This document shows, piece after piece, positions 1 to 6,179 of a DNA stretch of 9,444 bases; the first letter of the stretch is position 1; the number at the start of each line of letters is the position of its first letter. The translations under genes and the position numbers were made by a program. The DNA lies in the NCBI GenBank assembly GCA_937928455.1, contig CALFUG010000325.1, positions 1 to 9,444 on the forward strand, in the 5' to 3' direction. The notes under the pieces were generated by a model, which saw only the letters and a program-made list of their open reading frames with translations, was not told the DNA's origin and did no database searches. The stretch comes from an uncultured Clostridia bacterium. GTDB lineage: Bacteria > Bacillota > Clostridia > Peptostreptococcales > Anaerovoracaceae.

Positions 1-1821
1 TCCCGAGCTAGTAATCACAATATCCTCATAATCCGTATCTTGCAGATTGGAATTGGGATTACCCGGATCTGTTCGAACCGTCAGCCCCGCTTGAGATGTT
101 ACAGCGGTAGCCACATCGTACCCGCTGAATTCTACGAAATATTTAGTATCAGCTTGGGTGGTGACTAAATCATTCCAGGATTGATTGGTAAAATTCACCT
201 GCATGATGGATTCCGTACCCCCTCCTTGATTTGGTTCTCCCTCATACCAGGGGTATGCGGCAGGCCCTGTCACTCCGGAGCCATAGGCCCCGAAAGTCGT
301 GTAAAAAGCGTTAGTCTGTAGGGCTCCCGTACTCAGAGCACTATTGTAGTAAATTAATCCTGCTTCCGGTCCGCAAGTCCAATAATAATTTGTTGCCGAT
401 GCATCTGCATGTGAAAGATTTCCCATATTAACTGTATTGGGATCTAATATGGCCGCGTTACTCGTATAGAGAATTCGGGCACCCCCTGACCATGCCGGGT
501 TTACCGATATGTTTTTTAACACTTGATTTTCATCCGGTGAAGTTATCGTGACAAGGTACCCTCTCATGCCCATAAAGTACATTTCTTTTGCTGCATTATA
601 GGCTTGATCCCACGTTTTTGCTACATCTACATAGGCATAATAGTGGGTAGTCCCATCTTCATGCTCATAGGCGGTTAATTGATTGGTGGAAGATACTCCT
701 ACCGTGGTATTGGCATCCGCCGTAAATGTCACCCTTTGACTTCCGGAAGCTGGGGCTCCAAAAGTTATATCACGAAGAAATGCCTGAAGCTCTACTGCAC
801 TGACTGGGTTTGAAAACAGCAATGTCTTTGTTCTCCCGTCAATGTCTTCTATATAGGATGTCCCTGCCGGCGAAGTTGCCGTACTCAGATCAATGGTTTC
901 GCCGGTGGTTGCTTCCACATTAGCACTTATAATCGCCGTGTTAATTAAATAATCCGATTCAACGGTAAGCCCGTTAAACTGATATGTTTCATAGCCGGAA
1001 GAAAAGGTGGCCGAACCTAGTTGCACCACAGGAAACTCCTTGGCCGCCAGGGATGCGTGTGTCGCCACAACTCCTCCATAACTGACAGTATAGTATGTAC
1101 TTCCCATGGTGAATTCGTCAAAAACACCGCCGTCCGGCTCTACAATTTTGACAGCTGAAGAAACGGCACTGGAACTGGGAAAAGCAAAGGCTGCATTCCC
1201 CCCTGACGCTTCGATCTCTCCTCCGATTATGTCAATTGCTCCCGTGGAAACACCAACAGAATTGGACACTACTGTCGTGGTTCCTTCGACAATATCTATT
1301 GAACCCAGTTCAATTCCAATTGAGCCACCAGAGACATCTAGATTACAATCATCGACCGTAATATCACCATTTCCATATATCCCTTTGGACCCGGCATTTA
1401 TTGACAACTCCGTGCCACTGATTGACATTGTTCCATCTTGAATAAGGATTCCCACGGTGTCAACTGCAGCATTAGAAATTGAATTATCCCCTATTAATAC
1501 AACCTCAAGATTTCCATCTCCCAATGCGCCTATCACTGCATCCACCCCACCGATAGCATAAGTCGTAGTTAAATATGCATCTTTTAGAGTAAGAGTTTTC
1601 GAAACTTTGTTATAAGAAAAGTTATAGCTATCTGATGTGCCAAGAGTATTATCATTGTTCCAGTATCTGATATTATCTACTATATCATTGACTAATATTC
1701 CATTGACGCGAACTGCATAGCTCATACCACCGCTAGCCTCTCCTGCCACAAAAGGGATCATAGTCCATAACATACATATGGTTAATATGTATGGTATCAC
1801 GGTTTTCTTCAACTGATTCAT
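1..1821 (-). CDS. Secreted C-type-lectin-like surface protein, 3' part missing
   Basis: The frame is open without a stop for 607 codons and runs off the left edge, so the C-terminus is missing. The ATG at 1821 follows GGAGG (1831-1835) by 9 nt. Residues 1-27 form a signal peptide: a basic start (NQLKK), a hydrophobic core and a likely cut near VAG. Residues about 35-120 are a beta-rich module. Residues 123-212 hold four Gly-rich repeats of 21-23 residues, suggesting a right-handed beta-solenoid. A linking module (about 300-390) leads into a C-type-lectin-like domain (about 390-569) with GYLVTITS (421-428), WSGG, GEPN (528-531), WND (549-551) and a closing YFVEF strand. EPN and WND are the classic calcium and sugar ligand motifs. 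The lectin region has a single Cys (483), so the usual disulfides are absent. It is probably an exported adhesin or glycan-binding protein; the ligand is unknown. It lies 81 nt downstream of the pseudo-receiver gene and may share its transcript. Confidence 0.85.
   Translation of the reverse strand, partial: MNQLKKTVIPYILTICMLWTMIPFVAGEASGGMSYAVRVNGILVNDIVDNIRYWNNDNTLGTSDSYNFSYNKVSKTLTLKDAYLTTTYAIGGVDAVIGALGDGNLEVVLIGDNSISNAAVDTVGILIQDGTMSISGTELSINAGSKGIYGNGDITVDDCNLDVSGGSIGIELGSIDIVEGTTTVVSNSVGVSTGAIDIIGGEIEASGGNAAFAFPSSSAVSSAVKIVEPDGGVFDEFTMGSTYYTVSYGGVVATHASLAAKEFPVVQLGSATFSSGYETYQFNGLTVESDYLINTAIISANVEATTGETIDLSTATSPAGTSYIEDIDGRTKTLLFSNPVSAVELQAFLRDITFGAPASGSQRVTFTADANTTVGVSSTNQLTAYEHEDGTTHYYAYVDVAKTWDQAYNAAKEMYFMGMRGYLVTITSPDENQVLKNISVNPAWSGGARILYTSNAAILDPNTVNMGNLSHADASATNYYWTCGPEAGLIYYNSALSTGALQTNAFYTTFGAYGSGVTGPAAYPWYEGEPNQGGGTESIMQVNFTNQSWNDLVTTQADTKYFVEFSGYDVATAVTSQAGLTVRTDPGNPNSNLQDTDYEDIVITSSG
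1186..1455 (-). repeat. Four degenerate 21-23-residue Gly-rich coding repeats
   Basis: Within the lectin-like protein, glycines at residues 124, 147, 169 and 190 each follow or precede a small hydrophobic residue. Each is followed by a Gly-x-Ile-x-Ile strand pattern and ends in Ala/Ser-Gly-Gly/Ser. The spacing is 23, 22 and 21 residues, one coil of a parallel beta-helix. The repeats are visible in the protein but not as DNA identity, so they are old. The shape resembles clostridial carbohydrate-binding beta-helix proteins (the Cthe_2159/DUF4353 type is one possibility), but I cannot confirm the family. Confidence 0.55.
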
Positions 1822-1902
1822 GGTCTCATTCCTCCGTTCCTAACGCTTCATTACAAACTGGGTTATTCTTATCTCACAAATTCATTTCTCCGTGATATTC
1901 TC

Positions 1903-2274
1903 CTAACCATATCTGGTCCTTTTGTAATAGAGGTTGTCCAGCACCCGGCACAAATCTATTTTGGTAGGCGGGAGCACCAGATATTCGTCCACACTTTGCG
2001 TAAATGCTTCCATGACAAAACCCTCTCCCCTAGCCATCCAAACCACTTTATGGGGGCCCCCTCGATCCGCTACCTCTTTGGTTAATTTACCACCCTCCAA
2101 ATGAGGACTATCAATGCGGATAAACAGGACCCCCTCCTCCCGGCTTTGGATGAACTGGTGAAAGGATCGTTTCCCTTGCCAGATGATGGGAGCCTCTTGG
2201 TTCAGCTCCTCTAATAAGGCTCGCAACACGGATGCATTTTCCGCATCCACATCTGCGATAAAAAAACGATACAT
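1903..2274 (-). CDS. Stand-alone degenerate receiver (pseudo-receiver) protein
   Basis: A 123-residue single-domain protein with the layout of a CheY-type receiver and no output domain. The ATG at 2274 follows a GGGAGGAGAGG site (2282-2292). I aligned it by eye with the receiver of the neighbouring response regulator (4283-5413). D8 matches the first acidic-pocket Asp and V9 replaces the second. R53 sits where the regulator has phosphoacceptor D54. M80 replaces the switch Thr82, and L101 replaces the invariant Lys102. The flanking frame is kept (FIRIDSPHLEG against FLDIEMPEMDG; MEAF against LEAF; DEYLVLPP against IGYLLKPL). It should therefore not accept phosphate normally and more likely acts by protein contact. 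It is divergent from the kinase/regulator operon and upstream of the lectin-like gene. Alternative: a diverged receiver that uses D55 as acceptor. The receiver fold is fairly sure; the role is inferred. Confidence 0.75.
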   Translation of the reverse strand: MYRFFIADVDAENASVLRALLEELNQEAPIIWQGKRSFHQFIQSREEGVLFIRIDSPHLEGGKLTKEVADRGGPHKVVWMARGEGFVMEAFTQSVDEYLVLPPTKIDLCRVLDNLYYKRTRYG

Positions 2275-2303
2275 AGATGCACCTCTCCTCCCTGTAAATC
2301 ATC

Positions 2304-2332
2304 ATAATAAACAAGAATTAAAAAAATATTAA
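2304..2332 (-). promoter_or_regulatory. Candidate promoter for pseudo-receiver and lectin genes
   Basis: On the minus strand there is a -35-like TTAATA (2327-2332), a 17-nt spacer and a -10-like TATTAT (2304-2309), about 30 nt upstream of the ATG at 2274. The upstream DNA is almost pure A/T. It overlaps the opposing promoter's upstream region, so the two directions could compete. In DNA this A+T-rich such matches arise easily by chance. Confidence 0.4.
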
Positions 2333-2339
2333 AAATTCT
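2314..2339. promoter_or_regulatory. Inverted repeat AGAATT/AATTCT, candidate operator
   Basis: AGAATT at 2314-2319 and AATTCT at 2334-2339 form a perfect 6-bp inverted repeat with centres 20 bp apart, close to two helical turns. An outer, offset pair ACAAG (2311-2315) and CTTGT (2352-2356) adds to the symmetry. It lies between the two divergent candidate promoters, where a dimeric regulator such as the product of 4283-5413 could bind. The A+T richness makes a chance occurrence possible. Confidence 0.3.
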
Positions 2340-2364
2340 AATAATTTCTCCCTTGTGATATAAT
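2336..2364 (+). promoter_or_regulatory. Extended -10 promoter of the kinase/regulator operon
   Basis: A perfect TATAAT (2359-2364) is preceded by TG at 2356-2357, giving the extended -10 form TGnTATAAT. A weak -35-like TTCTAA (2336-2341) lies 17 nt upstream, acceptable for an extended -10 promoter. An A+T-rich tract at 2316-2347 could act as an UP element. The expected start point is about 2371, giving a short leader before the ribosome site at 2388. Confidence 0.65.
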
Positions 2365-2387
2365 ATTTTCGTCCTTTTTTATCAATT

Positions 2388-2392
2388 AGGAG
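2388..2392 (+). promoter_or_regulatory. Ribosome binding site fixing the kinase start
   Basis: AGGAG at 2388-2392 directly abuts an ATG at 2393, leaving no spacer. It is 6 nt from a second in-frame ATG at 2399. The second is the workable start, and it gives a signal peptide that begins MKKK. I therefore start the kinase at 2399 rather than 2393. Confidence 0.7.
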
Positions 2393-2398
2393 ATGCTT

Positions 2399-4279
2399 AT
2401 GAAAAAGAAACCGGGAATCATTTTCCTCTTATTTCTATTTGTTTTCATAGCCATAGGATGCCAGCAACAGTCCTCTTCGGATGGCCCCTCCGCAATAGAT
2501 GGCCACTTGGATCTCACGCGGGTAGATTGGCAAGAAACCTCTATGCTATCCCTGAACGGAGAGTGGGATTTTTATTGGAACGCTGGCGATTCTCCCGAAG
2601 ATATCCTTCGAACGGAGAAGGATGGATCCTATCCGGTTCCCTTATATTGGACCAAGTATGGGGGGGAATTCCCCGCCATAGGGCAGGCGGCCTATGGATT
2701 GTCCATACAAACCAAACCACTAATGGAAGCTTATAGCTTGAAATTACCGGAAATCTACACGGAATATGCCTTGTATGTCAACGGGAAGCTGGTGGACTAT
2801 AACGGATTTTTCGAAGGGAAAGAACCCAGTTATCTGAATCCCCAATCCGTGATTGTCCCAATGGGAGTTACCCGAACAGAAATCCTGCTTTTCGTGGCCA
2901 ACCAACGACACGTCAATGCCGGCATTGGACAAAGCATTATAATAGGCCCCACCTCCCAAATCAGCAAAGCAGAAAACAACGGCCAAATCATTGACTTAGT
3001 GCTCTCCACCATATGTCTTTTTGCGGGAATGACTTATTTCATTCTCTCCCTGTATCGACCCTTTAACAAAGAGTTGGTGGGATTTGTGGTTCTATGTATG
3101 GCAGTCGGAGTGAGAAATTTGTTTTCCAACGAAACCATTATCATGGATATTTTTCCGGACCTTCCCCATCTTTTGGGCTCGCGAATTGTTACCTTGACCG
3201 TAGTTTTCATCATATTTGGTGTGATGCTTTATTCCCATTATCTATTTCCACATCTTTCTCCCAAAAAGTGGTATTGGGGGATTATGGGAATCAACGGATC
3301 CTATGGCCTGATGGTCCTATTCACGTCTTCATACGTGTATTCCTACGCATTCACCTATTATCTTCTCTTAATCATTGTGGTTTGCGGATATGGTGGATAC
3401 CTAGGGTGGAAAGGAATGAAAACCAACCAGGAAGATGCCGGATTTTTCCTGGTGGGAATCATCATTCTCGCCGCAGGAGGTGTGATGGATGCTCTCCTCT
3501 ACCTTCAAGTCCTTCCCGACACCTATATGCTGTCTCGGTGGATGATTCTATTTATCTTTTTACAGGTCATTCTATTGGCCAGAAGATACTCCCTGGCCTA
3601 CCAACGTGTGGAAAGGCTCTCCGAAGATTTACAAGAAACACTGGATCGAGTCACCAATACAGAAACGGCCTATATGAGTGCGCAAATGAAACCCCATTTC
3701 CTATATAATGCGCTGAACACCATTGCAGAACACTGCGATACGGATCCGAAGAAAGCCGGGGATTTGATTCTTTCCCTTTCAAAATACCTGCGGGAAATAT
3801 TGGACTACGATAACCTGAAAAGCATTGTGTCCCTAAAAAGAGAGTTGGAGTTGGTAGAAGCATACATAGCCATCGAACTGGCCCGGTTTGACAATATCCG
3901 AATCGAATATCAAATTCCGGAAGAATTACCGGCTCTACGATTACCTCCCTTAACGTTACAACCGCTGGTGGAGAATGCGGTAAAGCATGGACTGAGAAGT
4001 AAACAAGCAGGGGGAACCGTTATCCTGTCCATTCAACCGGAAAACGGACATTTTCGATTCACCGTTTCCGATGATGGAGCCGGCATGAATCCGGAACGAA
4101 TCACGGAACTTACCACCCTTCCCAAGGAAAGCGGGGGAATCGGACTCTACAACATCCACCAACGACTGATTCGTGCCTATAATGAGGGTTTAGAAATAAA
4201 AAGTAATCCGGGGAAAGGAACGCAAGTCACTTTTCGCATTCCCTGTTTTGAAGACGATGTGGAAGAAGAGGAGATATAG
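2399..4279 (+). CDS. 7TMR-DISM sensor histidine kinase, LytS-class, with lipobox
   Basis: A 626-residue membrane sensor kinase that should phosphorylate the regulator encoded next to it. Residues 1-20 are a lipoprotein-type signal (MKKK, hydrophobic core, AIG before C21). Residues about 35-185 form an extracellular jelly-roll sensor with LNGEWDFYW (52-60) and ALYVNGK (124-130), as in 7TMR-DISM proteins. Seven hydrophobic segments follow at about 197-218, 226-241, 261-283, 292-311, 315-336, 347-367 and 379-395. A short coiled-coil-like stretch (about 400-422) leads to the His_kinase domain with MKPHFLYNALN, phosphoacceptor H433. The ATPase domain has the N-box LVENAVKHG (N526), DDGAGM (558-563) and GGIGLYN (579-585). 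All catalytic motifs look intact. The extracellular fold resembles sugar-binding modules, so a carbohydrate signal is plausible but unproven. The stop codon lies 3 nt before the regulator's ATG. Confidence 0.92.
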   Translation: MKKKPGIIFLLFLFVFIAIGCQQQSSSDGPSAIDGHLDLTRVDWQETSMLSLNGEWDFYWNAGDSPEDILRTEKDGSYPVPLYWTKYGGEFPAIGQAAYGLSIQTKPLMEAYSLKLPEIYTEYALYVNGKLVDYNGFFEGKEPSYLNPQSVIVPMGVTRTEILLFVANQRHVNAGIGQSIIIGPTSQISKAENNGQIIDLVLSTICLFAGMTYFILSLYRPFNKELVGFVVLCMAVGVRNLFSNETIIMDIFPDLPHLLGSRIVTLTVVFIIFGVMLYSHYLFPHLSPKKWYWGIMGINGSYGLMVLFTSSYVYSYAFTYYLLLIIVVCGYGGYLGWKGMKTNQEDAGFFLVGIIILAAGGVMDALLYLQVLPDTYMLSRWMILFIFLQVILLARRYSLAYQRVERLSEDLQETLDRVTNTETAYMSAQMKPHFLYNALNTIAEHCDTDPKKAGDLILSLSKYLREILDYDNLKSIVSLKRELELVEAYIAIELARFDNIRIEYQIPEELPALRLPPLTLQPLVENAVKHGLRSKQAGGTVILSIQPENGHFRFTVSDDGAGMNPERITELTTLPKESGGIGLYNIHQRLIRAYNEGLEIKSNPGKGTQVTFRIPCFEDDVEEEEI

Positions 4280-4282
4280 ACC

Positions 4283-5413
4283 ATGTTTACGGCGATTGCG
4301 GTAGATGATGAAAAAACATCACTACACAGGATATCCAGACTGGTAGAGGAAGATCAGCGCGTCAAAATGGTGGCCACCTTTTCTGATTGTCTCCAGGCCC
4401 TGGAATACGTGTCTACTCACCAGGTGGACTTGGTTTTTTTAGATATTGAAATGCCGGAGATGGACGGGCTCCAATTGGCGGAACAAATGCGAGAAGCGGA
4501 CCCATTCCTGGAAATTATCTACATCACGGCCTACCACCAATACGCATTGGAAGCTTTTCGCACCTATGCCATCGGCTATTTGCTGAAACCATTAAATAAA
4601 AAAGATTTCACAGAGCAAATGGATGTGGTGGCCAAACGGTATCGCCCCAGAGTGCCTCATTCACAGCCACTTCCATTAACCATCACTTGCTTCGGAGGGT
4701 TCGATGTGCGAACTCACAAGGAAACCATACGATGGAAAACCACGAAGGCGGAGGAGCTGTTTGCTTTACTCATTTACTTTCAGGGGAGAGGTCGTTCTCG
4801 AGACACACTCATTGAACTTTTATGGCCCGATATGGAATTCAAAAAAGCATCCAATCTCTTTCGGGTCACCTGCACCTATTTAAGAGGAGCCCTTTCCCAA
4901 TACACCCATTGCGATCTTTTAAAGCGGGAACTGAATGAGTACTACTTGGATGTCTCTTCGGTTTCCTGCGATTTGTATGATTTTCGACACATCCATCACA
5001 CCATGGACCAGACCGGATACAAAGAATGGGAGAAAGTCACCCCTCTGTACCAAGGATATTTTTTGGAAAGCAAAACCTATGATTGGGTAGAAGAGATCCG
5101 GGTGAAGCTGGAAAAGGATTTTATTCATATCCAAGATAGAATTCATCAGCATTATCGGGAATCGGGACAACCCGCCCAGGCTTCTCAAGCATTGGAAGCC
5201 ATCTTAAACCGAGACCCCACCCATGAAGCCACCTGGGAAAAACTGATTGACTACAAAATTAGAGTGGGAGAAATAACAAAAGCCGTGGCATTATACCACG
5301 ACTATGCGTACCGATTAGAAAAGGATTTGCAAACCAGTCCCTCCTCTGCGATCAAGGCGTTGGTTTCACCGTACTTTTCCGGCAGTAAAAATGACACAGT
5401 ACCCCGGCAATAA
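4283..5413 (+). CDS. Response regulator, receiver-wHTH-BTAD (SAPR/SARP type)
   Basis: A 376-residue cytoplasmic transcription factor. The receiver (1-118) is complete: acidic pair D8/D9, phosphoacceptor D54, switch T82 and K102 in YLLKPL. Residues about 130-225 form an OmpR-like winged helix, starting at LTITCFGGFDV with the SARP-like RDTLIELLWPD segment (173-183). Residues about 228-365 are a helical BTAD (bacterial transcriptional activator) region with TPR-like helices. This order matches the SAPR family (COG3947, from memory). The ATG at 4283 follows AGAGGAG (4267-4273), which lies inside the kinase's last codons, so translation is probably coupled. It presumably receives phosphate from H433 of the kinase. 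Likely targets are its own divergent promoter region and the lectin-like gene beyond it; that is inferred. Its last 62 bases overlap the 3' end of the opposing TspO-like gene. No terminator is visible. Confidence 0.9.
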   Translation: MFTAIAVDDEKTSLHRISRLVEEDQRVKMVATFSDCLQALEYVSTHQVDLVFLDIEMPEMDGLQLAEQMREADPFLEIIYITAYHQYALEAFRTYAIGYLLKPLNKKDFTEQMDVVAKRYRPRVPHSQPLPLTITCFGGFDVRTHKETIRWKTTKAEELFALLIYFQGRGRSRDTLIELLWPDMEFKKASNLFRVTCTYLRGALSQYTHCDLLKRELNEYYLDVSSVSCDLYDFRHIHHTMDQTGYKEWEKVTPLYQGYFLESKTYDWVEEIRVKLEKDFIHIQDRIHQHYRESGQPAQASQALEAILNRDPTHEATWEKLIDYKIRVGEITKAVALYHDYAYRLEKDLQTSPSSAIKALVSPYFSGSKNDTVPRQ

Positions 5414-6146
5414 ATGCGAAAATACAAAGACCCACCGTCACCATAACAATGGGATATGCGGCGCCGAATCCGTCGGAAGAAGCATGCTTCAAGAGGATGC
5501 CACCATAGGCCCAAATCAGTACAATGCCATATGCCACATTTCGATTTTTTCGAAGGGTCAAAAGCCCAATGACGGCCCCCACGATTAAAATAATCCCTGT
5601 CCAAGCCACTTCAGAAAATCCAAATCCGTTCCATCCCAAACTCACCAGTAATGTGGTCACATTAGCGATGGTGGCCACCGTAATCCAGCCAAAATATACA
5701 CCAAAGGGAATGCGAATCATCCACAGCTCTCGTAGAGTAAAGCTTTCCTTTTGAAGTGTCAAATTGATTTGAATCAGCAGTACCAATATAGTGACAATCA
5801 GCAATAAAGACAACCATTGCACATGGTAGTGCCACGCGAAAATCCATGCACCATTGGCAATTGAGGTTAGTGAAAATAGCCACCCCACCTTTTGTAACAA
5901 TGGACCTCGGGCTTTACTGCTTTCCGGTGAGATCCATCCCAGTTGATAAATGGTATACAGCGCCAACAACAGGTAGATGACTCCCCATATGGAAAAGGTC
6001 AGCCCGGCAGGGGCAAACAAATTGGGATAGGCATCGGATACTTGGCCCGTGTTTTGCCCATTGATGGGCAGTGCATTGGCCATCCCGTTCACGGAAACCA
6101 TCAAAAGATAGGTCAATAACACCCAGATTTTTAAAGACTTTTTCAT
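5352..6146 (-). CDS. TspO/MBR-like membrane protein with extra C-terminal helices
   Basis: A 264-residue multi-spanning membrane protein with about eight hydrophobic segments: 6-24, 46-68, 86-107, 110-130, 143-167, 178-198, 204-222 and 229-253. The middle part follows the TspO pattern: PAGLTFSIWGVIY (46-58), ANGAWIFAW (97-105, with N98 and W101), and PFGVYFGWITVATIAN (147-162). Ordinary TspO has about 160 residues and five helices, so this is a long form with an added N-terminal helix and two or three C-terminal helices. Bacterial TspO proteins bind porphyrins and take part in light- and oxygen-dependent stress responses; the ligand here is unknown. The ATG at 6146 follows a GGAGG site (6152-6156). 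The gene starts 33 nt after uvsE on the same strand, so co-transcription is likely. Assignment to the superfamily is likely, but a specific function cannot be claimed. Confidence 0.75.
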   Translation of the reverse strand: MKKSLKIWVLLTYLLMVSVNGMANALPINGQNTGQVSDAYPNLFAPAGLTFSIWGVIYLLLALYTIYQLGWISPESSKARGPLLQKVGWLFSLTSIANGAWIFAWHYHVQWLSLLLIVTILVLLIQINLTLQKESFTLRELWMIRIPFGVYFGWITVATIANVTTLLVSLGWNGFGFSEVAWTGIILIVGAVIGLLTLRKNRNVAYGIVLIWAYGGILLKHASSDGFGAAYPIVMVTVGLCIFAFIAGVLCHFYCRKSTVKPTP

Positions 6147-6179
6147 ACTCTCCTCCCTTCTACAATCATCCTTCTCTCA

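Noticed and set aside
1106..1441. 111-residue rightward open frame rich in Pro, Ser and Thr
   Set aside because: It lies antisense inside the lectin-like gene. Its Pro/Ser/Ile-rich composition is the mirror of Gly/Asp-rich codons on the other strand, it has no ribosome site, and it sits within an unbroken 607-codon frame.
1822..1902. Possible separate promoter or terminator between the pseudo-receiver and lectin-like genes
   Set aside because: I found no hairpin with a T-run and no well-spaced -35/-10 pair. TTGTGA and TAATGA occur but 20 nt apart, so co-transcription is the simpler view.
2111..2314. 67-residue leftward open frame starting upstream of the pseudo-receiver
   Set aside because: It is out of frame with the receiver-like protein, lacks any recognisable domain and would start inside the promoter region.
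3094..3708. 204-residue rightward open frame
   Set aside because: It overlaps the kinase's membrane region in another frame and gives a low-complexity, Ser/His/Arg-rich translation without motifs or a ribosome site.
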